Origin: an uncultured Eubacteriales bacterium
GTDB taxonomy: Bacteria > Bacillota > Clostridia > Oscillospirales > Oscillospiraceae
DNA: 19,663 nt
Assembly: GCA_900549885.1 (NCBI GenBank)
Contig: URQA01000034.1
Location: forward strand, 1 to 19,663
Reading direction: 5' to 3'
Shown: positions 1-6,575 of the stretch, piece by piece
How positions within the stretch are numbered: the first letter of the stretch is position 1
How the letters are laid out: each line of letters starts with the position of its first letter
Notes under the pieces: model-generated
What the model was told of the DNA's origin: nothing
What the model saw: the letters and a program-made list of their open reading frames with translations, nothing else
Databases searched by the model: none
Translations under genes and position numbers: made by a program

Positions 1-61
1 GCAGCAGCGCCGTCAGACCGATCACCGCCCACTCGGCTTGAGACAGCTTCCGCCTCATCAT
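1..61 (-). CDS. Partial leftward gene, N-terminus only, probable membrane-anchored protein
   Basis: Only the first 20 codons lie in the window. The reading frame gives MMRRKLSQAEWAVIGLTALL, a short basic start followed by a hydrophobic stretch, as in a signal anchor or uncleaved signal peptide. A clear Shine-Dalgarno GGGAGG lies at 72-67 on the minus strand, 5 nt before the first ATG (59-61) and 8 nt before the second (56-58), so either start works. The gene is divergent from dacF. Small helix-hairpin-helix (ComEA-like) proteins of this bacterial group begin in a similar way, but too little is present to name it. Existence is fairly sure; function is unknown. Confidence 0.6.
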   Translation of the reverse strand, partial: MMRRKLSQAEWAVIGLTALL

Positions 62-83
62 ACCCACCTCCCGGACCACACCG

Positions 84-132
84 GCCCATCCCGCGGCGCC
101 TGTCAGGGAAAAGCCGGGATGGGGCTTTTTTT
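84..132 (+). terminator. Rho-independent terminator-like hairpin with T7 tract
   Basis: GCCCATCCCG (84-93) can pair with CGGGATGGGGC (115-125), with one bulged G, and is followed directly by seven T (126-132). The arrangement works as a terminator only for rightward transcription. No rightward gene lies before it in the window, because the flanking gene is leftward. It may stop antisense transcription or a small RNA ahead of the dacF promoter. Confidence 0.6.
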
Positions 133-152
133 CGAAATTTCTGTTCCGGCGG

Positions 153-181
153 TTGTGCCGGACAAGAGAATTTGCTATAAT
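153..181 (+). promoter_or_regulatory. Sigma-A type promoter of dacF
   Basis: -35 TTGTGC (153-158), a 17-nt spacer and a perfect -10 TATAAT (176-181). The expected start site is near 188, giving a leader of about 114 nt. The leader can form a small stem GGCGGG/CCCGCC at about 249-266. The -35 is a weak match; the -10 and the spacing are good. Confidence 0.6.
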
Positions 182-301
182 ATCCTCGCGGAGAGATCCC
201 TAAGGGACCGCTTTCCCACAGGATTTGGAAAGAGAATGTCTGGTTCAGGCGGGGCGCCGCCCGCCTCCAGATCAGTATAACACATCGGATGGGAGTTTCC
301 T

Positions 302-1675
302 ATGAAAAAATATCGTTTTTATTCCGGACTGATTGCTTTTTTTCTCCTGGCCTGCCTGTGCGCCCTGCCCGCCGCCGCACTGGAGGACCCGGCCCCCCAG
401 TGCCGGGCGGCCATCGTGGTGGATGGGGACTACGGCGATGTGCTCTATGCGTACAACGCCTATGAAAAGATGTACCCCGCTTCCATCACCAAGATCATGA
501 CCTCTCTTCTGGTGCTGGAGGCGGTGGACAGCGGCCAGCTCACCCTGGACCAGCCTATCACCGCCTCCACCACGGCGGCGGTGGTGCCGGAGGGAAGCTC
601 CACCGCCAATCCGCGCATTGAGGCCGGCGAGGTGCTCACGGTGGAGCAGCTGCTCTACTGCGACCTGATTACCTCGGCCAACGAGGCGTGCAATATTCTG
701 GCCGAGACGGTGGGCGGCTCCATCGAGAACTTTGTGGACATGATGAACGCCAAGGCCCGGGAGTTGGGTATGGAGGACACCCACTTCGTCAATCCCCACG
801 GCTTCCACGACGAGGACCACTATACCACCGCCTATGATATCACCATCATGGCTCGTGCTGCCATGGAGCATGAGACCTTCCGCACCATCGTGGCCACCCA
901 GACCTACACTATCCCTGCGACCAACCTGAACGGGGAACGGGTGCTGCACACCACCAATGCCCTGATCGGCAACTGGATCTACAGCGGCTACCTCTACTCC
1001 AAGGCCATCGGCATCAAGACCGGATCCACCACCCCCGCCGGGCAGTGCCTGGCCTCCGCCGCGGTGGACGACGACGGGCGTACATACTACTGCGTGGTGC
1101 TGGGGGCGGAGACGGTGGATAACGGCGACGGCACCACCACCCGCTATTCCTTCTACGAGTCCCGGCGGCTGTTGGAGTGGGCCTTTGACAACTTCGAGCG
1201 GGTGACCCTGTTGGATGAGAACACCGAGGGGGTGCTCCGGGAGGTGTCCGTATCCCTGTCCGACGAGACGGACCATGTGATCGTCCAGCCGGTGGGGTCC
1301 ATTGAAGCCACCCTGCCCACCGACTATGACCCGGCTCGGGTGGAGTATCAGGTAGAGCTGGCGGACGGCGTGGAGGCCCCGGTGGAGAAGGGAACCAAGC
1401 TGGGTACCGTGAGCGTGGTGTACGACGATGTGAACTACGGCACGCTGGACTTGGTGGCAGCTGACAGTGTGGCCCGGTCCGATTTCCAGTACTACGTCAA
1501 AACGGTAAAGGACTACCTGGGCATGTGGTGGGTCCGGGCGCTGCTCATCGTGGCGGTCGCGCTCATCCTGTTCCTGGTGGTGTGGCTGGGCGTCATCCGT
1601 CCCCGGCGGAAGCGCCGCTACCGTTACAGCAGCCGCTCCGGCGGCCGGCGGTACCAGGGCCGGCGGCGGAGATAA
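302..1675 (+). CDS. dacF: D-alanyl-D-alanine carboxypeptidase, DacF/PBP5 type (peptidase S11)
   Basis: Penicillin-binding serine DD-carboxypeptidase that removes the terminal D-Ala from peptidoglycan stem peptides outside the membrane, limiting cross-linking. The 457-aa product starts with a signal peptide (MKKYRFYSGLIAFFLL, likely cleavage near AAA-LED, residues 26-27). All three active-site motifs of family S11 are present: S61-I-T-K64, S125-A-N127 and K239-T-G241. A beta-rich C-terminal domain (about 290-390) is followed by a membrane segment (about 409-432) and a very basic cytosolic tail rich in Arg, so the enzyme is membrane anchored. Classic PBP5 uses an amphipathic helix instead. The ATG has the ribosome binding site GGGAG just upstream. 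The gene stands alone, with its own promoter and a terminator hairpin after it. The family call is sure; dacF versus dacB naming is less so. Confidence 0.93.
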   Translation: MKKYRFYSGLIAFFLLACLCALPAAALEDPAPQCRAAIVVDGDYGDVLYAYNAYEKMYPASITKIMTSLLVLEAVDSGQLTLDQPITASTTAAVVPEGSSTANPRIEAGEVLTVEQLLYCDLITSANEACNILAETVGGSIENFVDMMNAKARELGMEDTHFVNPHGFHDEDHYTTAYDITIMARAAMEHETFRTIVATQTYTIPATNLNGERVLHTTNALIGNWIYSGYLYSKAIGIKTGSTTPAGQCLASAAVDDDGRTYYCVVLGAETVDNGDGTTTRYSFYESRRLLEWAFDNFERVTLLDENTEGVLREVSVSLSDETDHVIVQPVGSIEATLPTDYDPARVEYQVELADGVEAPVEKGTKLGTVSVVYDDVNYGTLDLVAADSVARSDFQYYVKTVKDYLGMWWVRALLIVAVALILFLVVWLGVIRPRRKRRYRYSSRSGGRRYQGRRRR

Positions 1676-1696
1676 CGCACAACAGCTTGAAAGGGT

Positions 1697-1732
1697 CAAG
1701 GCCCCGGGCGGCGGATGCCGCTCGGGGCCTTG
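1697..1732. terminator. Bidirectional terminator-like hairpin between dacF and the redox operon
   Basis: A 16-bp stem: CAAGGCCCCG pairs perfectly with CGGGGCCTTG, extended inward by six more pairs (one G-T), with a GGAT loop. It sits 21 nt from the stop codon of dacF on one side and 21 nt from the stop of the leftward flavoprotein gene on the other, so it probably ends both transcripts. Neither side has a long T tract, so its strength is uncertain. Confidence 0.7.
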
Positions 1733-1753
1733 CTTTGCCTGCCGGAGCCGGAT

Positions 1754-3307
1754 TTATTCCACGAAGCCCTCAGAGTTCATGTACTTGACCGCCTCGATGG
1801 CCGCGATACGGCCGGAGTTGATGGCGTAGGACATGGTGGAGCCGGGGTTGTAGAAGCAGTAGCTGTCGCCGAACACGGTGGCACAGTCGGTGCCGCAGGA
1901 GTACAGACCGGGGATCTTGTCTAGCTGGGTGTCCAGCACCTCCATGTTTTCGTTGACCTTGATGCCGCCCAGAGAACCGTAGCCGGAGGGGAAGTGACGG
2001 GCCACATAGTACTTGGGCCCTTCTACCGCCTTGAGGTAGCGGGCGGGCTTGCAGAACTGCCAGTCGTAGCCGCCCGCCATGTCGTTGTATTCGTCCAGGG
2101 TCTTTTTCAGGTTCTCCAGGTTGATGCCGGTGGTAGCGCACAGCTCCTCCAGGGAGTCGAACTCCCAGAAGTTGCGCTCCACATTCTCGCTGTAGGACAC
2201 GTCCTTGTCCTCGCTGGCAAAGACGGAGTTCTCCACATCGGACTGTTCGCCGGCCAGATAGAGCTTCTTCTCATGCTCCCACTTGTCCAGAGTGCGGATG
2301 CCGTGGTGGTAGGTGATGTAGTCCAGGCCGTTCTGCTTGTAGTAGTCCAAAATCTCGGAGCCGATGATGGAAAAGCCGCAGTTCTTCTTCTGCTGAAGCA
2401 GGCTGTTGCCGGTGTAGGTGGTGTTGTCCATGTAGAACTCATTCATGAACCGCTTGCCGTCCAGGTTGACCATCAGGTTGGGCTGGCGCATGGTCTCGGA
2501 CAGGGTCTTGAACAGGTCAGTGACGCCGGGGGTGTTGTAAGTGACCTCCATGGTGACAGGGGCCTCCTTACCGCCAGCCCGCCATACCATGTTCATACCG
2601 TCACCGTCCAGGCCGGGGATGCGGAACGTGAACATATCCTCACCCCACTTGAAGCCCAGGCGCTCCTCGATCATCTTTACGTTGTTGCCGATGCCGCCGG
2701 TGGCCACAATAACGGCGTTGGCCATACACTCGATGGGGGTGCCGTCCTCCCGCTCGGCCTTGACGCCGATGATCTGGCCCTTGTCACCCTTGATCAGATC
2801 CTTGACTGCAGTGTGGAATTGGAAGTCCACCCCCAGCTCCACGCCGTAGTCGGTCATGTTCTTGATGTTGACCGAGGCGCAGCGCTCAGTGGGCTTGTTA
2901 GTTCCGGGCACCTTGATGATGTGCTGGGTCTTATGGGAGTTTTTGAAGTATTTGTACACGCCCTGAAACTGTGTGCCCATGCCCATCAGCCAGTCGATGG
3001 TGTCGGCGGACATGTTGAACCAGCGGCGGACCAGCTTGGCGTCGGCGCGCCAGTGGGTGTACTCCATGAAGTCCAGGAAGGCCTCGTCCTTGGTCCAGTA
3101 GTACATGTCCTCCTTCTGCAGGCGGGACTCCACGGCGAACAGGGCCATGCCCATGTTGGCCGCGCCGCCGGTGGTGCCGGACTTCTCAAAAGCGATGACC
3201 TTGCCGCCCCCCCGCTCGTTGAGCAGCTCCTGGGCCTGAACAGCGGCGGACAGGCCGGACATACCGGCGGCAACGACGACAACGTCGGCTTCCATTTTAA
3301 TGCTCAT
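1754..3307 (-). CDS. FAD-dependent reductase/dehydrogenase (fumarate reductase / 3-ketosteroid dehydrogenase superfamily), terminal enzyme of the redox operon
   Basis: A 517-aa flavoprotein, third gene of the leftward operon. The N-terminal dinucleotide fold is at residues 8-41 (VVVVAAGMSGLSAA, ending in acidic E41 that would bind the FAD ribose). The first glycine of GxGxxG is Ala13. Other superfamily signatures are VATGG (201-205), GKRFMNE (284-290; R286 aligns with the proton-donor Arg of fumarate reductases), SLGG (445-448), PGLYSCG (466-472) and a C-terminal NPGSTMSYAINSGRIAA. There is no signal or Tat peptide, heme motif or flavin-transfer site, so it is a soluble cytosolic enzyme. The substrate-binding His pair of fumarate reductases is replaced by Tyr443-Gly444, and the NRxGG arginine is missing; the C-terminal glycine-rich loop looks more like ketosteroid dehydrogenases. 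It probably reduces, or oxidises, a C=C bond of an unknown compound with electrons from the two upstream Fe-S proteins. Ribosome binding site AAAGGAGA; 42 nt separate it from the preceding gene. Confidence 0.85.
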   Translation of the reverse strand: MSIKMEADVVVVAAGMSGLSAAVQAQELLNERGGGKVIAFEKSGTTGGAANMGMALFAVESRLQKEDMYYWTKDEAFLDFMEYTHWRADAKLVRRWFNMSADTIDWLMGMGTQFQGVYKYFKNSHKTQHIIKVPGTNKPTERCASVNIKNMTDYGVELGVDFQFHTAVKDLIKGDKGQIIGVKAEREDGTPIECMANAVIVATGGIGNNVKMIEERLGFKWGEDMFTFRIPGLDGDGMNMVWRAGGKEAPVTMEVTYNTPGVTDLFKTLSETMRQPNLMVNLDGKRFMNEFYMDNTTYTGNSLLQQKKNCGFSIIGSEILDYYKQNGLDYITYHHGIRTLDKWEHEKKLYLAGEQSDVENSVFASEDKDVSYSENVERNFWEFDSLEELCATTGINLENLKKTLDEYNDMAGGYDWQFCKPARYLKAVEGPKYYVARHFPSGYGSLGGIKVNENMEVLDTQLDKIPGLYSCGTDCATVFGDSYCFYNPGSTMSYAINSGRIAAIEAVKYMNSEGFVE

Positions 3308-3349
3308 AGTTTTGCTCTCCTTTAACTCAAATCAATATCGGTTCCGGCT

Positions 3350-4021
3350 TTAGTCCTGGGAGATCACGCCGGTATGAGTACGATAGCGGCGGATGATGCG
3401 CCCATCCTTACGCACTACGGTATTGGGACCCACCACTTCGGTGATCTCCGGGGCGTTGGGGTCGATGGGCCGCTCGGGCTGGCACAGGTGGGGACGGTTC
3501 TTCTTCCGCCGGGCCAGGGGCTTGGGGTTCAGGTCGAAGGCGGAGGTATGGCTCAGGGCCACTTGGTCATACCCCTCGGCGGAGCCGGTGGGAATGTTGA
3601 TCTGGATGCCGGCAGAGGCGGCGCCCGCGCCGCCCTTCTTCATGTTGGCACAGACACCGGCCTTGCAGCGGTGGCGCAGCACATGGGCGGTCCAGTCGTT
3701 GTAGTAGGTCTCCAGAGAGGTCCGATACAGCTCCACACACCTGCCGCTGAGCTCACAGTCAGCGGCGATGTACATGGTCTGGCACAGCTCCTGAAGCAGC
3801 TCGATGTCCTCCATGGTGCCTTTGTCCAGGGTGATGTCCTTGCCGATGAGGTACAGCTGCTTCAGCCCGTCCCGGCAGAAGGTGCCCCTGCCGCAGGTAT
3901 TTTTCATGGCGGTTTCAGCCACATTGACAGCCCACTGGACGGGACAGACATCGTCGGCCTTATTTAAGATCTCGTCGATAGAGGGCAGTATCTCCGCAGT
4001 TTTCGCGCAATTCATAATCAT
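3350..4021 (-). CDS. NuoF/HydB C-terminal-like iron-sulfur protein, small electron-transfer subunit
   Basis: A 223-aa protein, second gene of the operon. Residues about 24-125 resemble the C-terminal [4Fe-4S] domain of NADH-dehydrogenase NuoF and bifurcating-hydrogenase HydB. The typical SCGxCxxCR motif appears as T-C43-G-R-G46-T-F-C49-R, so the second cysteine is glycine. The distal cysteine is C89 or C95, and a HydB-like RCKAGVC (C119, C124) follows. The NADH/FMN-binding part of NuoF is absent, as is a ferredoxin domain. The C-terminal 100 residues are basic, Pro-rich and unrecognised. The frame is open upstream to 4096, inside the preceding gene, but the ATG at 4021 has the ribosome binding site AAGGAGGG (4037-4030) with 8-nt spacing. 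The preceding stop is 17 nt away, so the genes are clearly co-transcribed. Likely role: electron relay or assembly subunit between the NAD(P)H oxidoreductase and the flavoprotein. Domain call is good; function is inferred. Confidence 0.75.
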   Translation of the reverse strand: MIMNCAKTAEILPSIDEILNKADDVCPVQWAVNVAETAMKNTCGRGTFCRDGLKQLYLIGKDITLDKGTMEDIELLQELCQTMYIAADCELSGRCVELYRTSLETYYNDWTAHVLRHRCKAGVCANMKKGGAGAASAGIQINIPTGSAEGYDQVALSHTSAFDLNPKPLARRKKNRPHLCQPERPIDPNAPEITEVVGPNTVVRKDGRIIRRYRTHTGVISQD

Positions 4022-4038
4022 GATCTGTTCCCTCCTTA

Positions 4039-6183
4039 TCACTTTACATAGGCAGTCCACATCTTGGGCTTGTGGAGCTGGCAGCGCAACGGGCACTTCA
4101 GGCAGCGGCCCGCCTCGTACTTGGCCATGGCCTCAGAGAAGGAGTTGTCCACCCGGTTGAAGTTGTCCCGGCGCTCCTCGCAGGAGAGAATGTCCGGCTT
4201 GACGCGGCCAAAGTTGGCAAAGCCCTCGATCTTGCCGATGTAGGGGTCGGCAGGAGGCAGGTCGGCCAAATGCTCTTCAATGTTGCCGTCGCCGCCCAAG
4301 TAGGCGTCAATGGTTTCGGCGGCGGTGCGGCCGCCGGCGATGGCGTCGATGACGGCCTTGGTGCCGGTGACCACGTCGCCGGCGGTGAATACGCCCTCCA
4401 GGCTGGTCTTAACGCCGCTCTTGCCGGTGGCGGGGTCGACGGGATAGCCCAGACGGTTCAGTTCCAGACCGAAGCTGGCAGTCAGGTCGGTTTTCTGGCC
4501 GGAGGCGAAGATGACCACGTCGCAGGGCACCACCTCGTCGGTGCCGGGGATGATGTCCACCTCCAGGCCGTTGGGGCCAAACTTAAAGGAGGACACGGCC
4601 ACCACGTTCAGGCCGGTGACCCGGCCATTTTCCACGTTGAAGCCGGAATTGGTGTAGCCGGAATAGACCTTCACGCCCTCCTCCTGGGCCTGCTCGATCT
4701 CCTCATCGTCGGCCAGCATCTTGTCCCGGCTCTCCAGGCAGACCACGCTCACCGAGGCGCCCAGACGGGCGGAGGTGCGGGCCGCGTCGAAGGCCACGTT
4801 GCCGCCGCCAAAGACCAGAACCTTGGTGCCTTGGCCGATGTGAGGCTGGAAGTCGTCCAGTTCTCCCAGGGCCACGGCCTTGAGGAACTTCAGGGCGGTG
4901 GTGTTCTGCTCGTCCACCATGTTCTTGGTGGGGATGACCTTGCCCTCGCTGGCGCCCACGGCCACCAGAACCGCGTCGTAGTCCTTTTTCAGCTGGGCCA
5001 CATTGTCGATGTTGGAGTTGTACTGGATCTGGATGCCGGACTCGGACACAATGGTGTCGACCTCTTTCTGCAGGTCCTCCCGGGGCATCCGGTAGGAGGG
5101 AATACCCACGGCCAGCATGCCGCCGGCCACCCGGTTGCGCTCGAACACGGTGACGTCATGGCCCTTCTTGCCCAGGTAGTAGGCGGCGGTGAGTCCGCAG
5201 GGGCCGCCGCCCACCACGGCCACCTTCTTGCCGGTGGCGGGCAGGTGGTAGGCCTTCTCCTTCCAGCTCTCCTTGGTGTCGTGCTCCACGGCGAAGCGCT
5301 TCAGGTCCCGGATGGAGATGGCCTCGTTCAAGCCCTTGCGCTTACAGCCCTTCTCGCAGTAGTGGGTACACACATAGCCTAGGGCATGGGGGAAGGGGAC
5401 CTTCTCCCGAATGACACCCACGGCCTTGTCATATTCCCCAGCGGCGATCATGCGCAGGTAGTTGGGCACATTGATGTGGGCGGGACACTCCAGCGTGCAG
5501 GGGATGAGGGCCTGTTCCCGGGGTACGTCGGTGCGGAAGATGCCCTCCCGGTCCTGGAGCGCGCCAGTGGGGCACACCTCCACGCAGGCACCGCAGAAGC
5601 GGCAGTCTGCCTCGGGCAGAGAGAAGTCATTGAGGGTGCCCACATACGTTTCCCCGGTCTCGTCCACCCGGTTGTAGCGCAGCACATTGACGCCTCGAAC
5701 GTCGGCGCACACCCGGACGCAGCGGCCGCACTGGATGCAGCGGACCATGTCCCGGTCGATGAGGGGGTTGTTGGTGTTGAGATTGACGGTCTCCTTGTGA
5801 AACTCCCGCATGCCGGGGTGGTTCACGCTGGAGAGATACTGCTGCAGGGCCTGGAACTCACAGTTGCCGAAAGAACGGCAGCCGGTGCACTGGGGATGGC
5901 TGGCCATCATCACCTGCATGGAGGTGCGGCGGATGGCGTCCAGGGTCTCCCCCTTGGTGCGGACCTTCATGCCCTCCTTCACATAGGTCATGCAGGAGCA
6001 GACCGGGCCGTCCTGCCCCTCGATGTCCACCACACACAGCTTGCAGCCGCCCTGGGCCTCCAGGTCGGGGTGCGAGCAGATGTGGGGGATGTAGATGTCG
6101 GCGGCCAGGGCTGCGTTCAGAACGCTCTGGCCCTCTTCCGCCTCGATTTGGGTCCCATCGACCCACAGTTTCACCTTTCCCAC
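4039..6183 (-). CDS. Multi-cluster NAD(P)H oxidoreductase: NuoG-like N-terminus fused to GltD/NfnB-like FAD/NAD(P) module
   Basis: First gene of the operon, 714 aa from the start chosen here. Domains in order: a plant-type [2Fe-2S] ferredoxin fold (1-75; C36, C47, C50, C62 or C64); a NuoG-type His-Cys cluster (H96, C99, C102, C108); two [4Fe-4S] clusters (C149/152/155/159 and C194/197/200/204); a GltD-type N-terminal Fe-S domain (C229, C233, C272, C276, C280); an FAD fold GGGPCG (325-330); an NAD(P) fold GGGNVA (459-464); the second FAD contact TAGDV (600-604); and a C-terminal cysteine cluster (C668, C694, C697, C701). The enzyme should oxidise NAD(P)H and pass electrons through its clusters. 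The arginine pair after the NADP beta-strand of GltD (YRR) is replaced by C482-L-E484, which suggests NADH. The frame is open to a GTG at 6198, but the GTG at 6183 has GTGAGG 9 nt upstream and fits the family N-terminus. Sigma-54 promoter upstream. Confidence 0.88.
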   Translation of the reverse strand: MGKVKLWVDGTQIEAEEGQSVLNAALAADIYIPHICSHPDLEAQGGCKLCVVDIEGQDGPVCSCMTYVKEGMKVRTKGETLDAIRRTSMQVMMASHPQCTGCRSFGNCEFQALQQYLSSVNHPGMREFHKETVNLNTNNPLIDRDMVRCIQCGRCVRVCADVRGVNVLRYNRVDETGETYVGTLNDFSLPEADCRFCGACVEVCPTGALQDREGIFRTDVPREQALIPCTLECPAHINVPNYLRMIAAGEYDKAVGVIREKVPFPHALGYVCTHYCEKGCKRKGLNEAISIRDLKRFAVEHDTKESWKEKAYHLPATGKKVAVVGGGPCGLTAAYYLGKKGHDVTVFERNRVAGGMLAVGIPSYRMPREDLQKEVDTIVSESGIQIQYNSNIDNVAQLKKDYDAVLVAVGASEGKVIPTKNMVDEQNTTALKFLKAVALGELDDFQPHIGQGTKVLVFGGGNVAFDAARTSARLGASVSVVCLESRDKMLADDEEIEQAQEEGVKVYSGYTNSGFNVENGRVTGLNVVAVSSFKFGPNGLEVDIIPGTDEVVPCDVVIFASGQKTDLTASFGLELNRLGYPVDPATGKSGVKTSLEGVFTAGDVVTGTKAVIDAIAGGRTAAETIDAYLGGDGNIEEHLADLPPADPYIGKIEGFANFGRVKPDILSCEERRDNFNRVDNSFSEAMAKYEAGRCLKCPLRCQLHKPKMWTAYVK

Positions 6184-6192
6184 GTTACGATA

Positions 6193-6198
6193 CCTCAC
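6193..6198 (-). promoter_or_regulatory. Ribosome binding site that decides the GTG start at 6183
   Basis: Minus-strand GTGAGG, 9 nt before GTG at 6183-6181. The alternative GTG at 6198 lies within this site and has only an AT-rich, SD-less upstream region. The site overlaps the edge of a 16-bp palindrome (6197-6212). Confidence 0.6.
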
Positions 6199-6212
6199 AT
6201 TTTGTAAAATGT
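6197..6212. repeat. 16-bp palindrome next to the operon's ribosome binding site
   Basis: ACATTTTGTAAAATGT: two perfect 7-bp arms around a GT centre. It lies in the predicted leader, touching the Shine-Dalgarno sequence. It may be an operator, or an RNA hairpin that limits ribosome access. No regulator is recognised from the sequence alone. Confidence 0.6.
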
Positions 6213-6220
6213 ACTGTTTT

Positions 6221-6241
6221 GGACCGGCAAAGAGCCGGTCC
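6221..6241. repeat. Leader hairpin, 8-bp perfect stem
   Basis: GGACCGGC (6221-6228) and GCCGGTCC (6234-6241) around a 5-nt loop. On the leftward transcript it is followed by AAAACAG, so it is not an intrinsic terminator. It sits about 15 nt downstream of the predicted sigma-54 start site and may stabilise or regulate the mRNA. Confidence 0.6.
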
Positions 6242-6264
6242 CTTCCTCACGAAAACCATAACAA

Positions 6265-6280
6265 TGCAAGACTTGTGCCA
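6265..6280 (-). promoter_or_regulatory. Sigma-54 (RpoN) -24/-12 promoter of the redox operon
   Basis: On the minus strand TGGCAC (6280-6275), 5 nt, TTGCA (6269-6265). The essential GG and GC doublets are separated by exactly 10 nt, matching the consensus TGGCACG-N4-TTGC[A/T] at all but one position. The expected start is near 6254, leaving a leader of about 70 nt before the GTG at 6183. A sigma-54 promoter needs an AAA+ enhancer-binding protein; none is encoded in this window. Confidence 0.8.
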
Positions 6281-6342
6281 ACTTTACCGCGTGCTCTGGT
6301 ATGGAAAATTCAGCGGTTTAAAAAACAATCTAGATCCAATAA

Positions 6343-6485
6343 TGTTCCAACGCGCAAAAATGGTTCAAAACGACACAAAAAACGACACATGGAACAACGC
6401 AGACGGAACGAAAGTGGAGCCAGCCTGCAAAGCGGTCGGAACGGCGGAACGCACAGGGACACAGATCTGACACCCAGCTGTCAGA
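6343..6485. promoter_or_regulatory. Candidate upstream activator region (dyads and repeats)
   Basis: This is the non-coding stretch between the redox operon and the ThyX-like gene (6199-6637). It contains a 20-bp dyad TCTGACA-N6-TGTCAGA (6466-6485), two CGACACA copies 12 bp apart (6371-6377 and 6383-6389), and an inverted pair TGTTCCA (6343-6349) / TGGAACA (6390-6396). They lie about 90-230 bp upstream of the predicted sigma-54 start, where enhancer-binding proteins usually bind. The assignment is inference. I see no gene in this stretch. Confidence 0.4.
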
Positions 6486-6575
6486 CACAAGATCATTATA
6501 CAGGAAAATGCGAAAAATTCAATGGGAGCTGCCGGTATTTTTGGGCAGGATTCCGGCGGCTGCGCCCTGTGCCCC

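Noticed and set aside
272..1699. Long antisense open frame (475 codons) opposite dacF
   Set aside because: Shadow of a GC-rich real gene. The antisense product is rich in His, Gly and Val without domains, while the dacF frame has all active-site motifs.
1879..1895. TGGCAC...GTGCC with GG-N10-GC spacing, a second sigma-54-like match on the plus strand
   Set aside because: Inside the flavoprotein coding sequence, pointing rightward with no gene to serve before dacF's convergent end. The -12 element is GTGCC, not TTGC.
1994..3325. Long rightward open frame opposite the flavoprotein gene
   Set aside because: Mirror frame of a well supported flavoprotein; composition is typical of a codon-bias shadow and there is no ribosome binding site.
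4072..5382. Long rightward open frame opposite the 714-aa oxidoreductase
   Set aside because: Antisense shadow; the opposite strand carries clear Fe-S, FAD and NAD(P) motifs.
6371..6389. Two CGACACA repeats as a possible CRISPR or iteron array
   Set aside because: Only two 7-bp copies, no spacers of regular length and no cas or rep gene nearby. Kept only as a possible regulator half-site.
6219..6470. Rightward open frame of 83 codons in the gap between the redox operon and the ThyX-like gene
   Set aside because: No ribosome binding site, low-complexity composition and no recognisable motif. It lies across the sigma-54 promoter and its upstream dyads.
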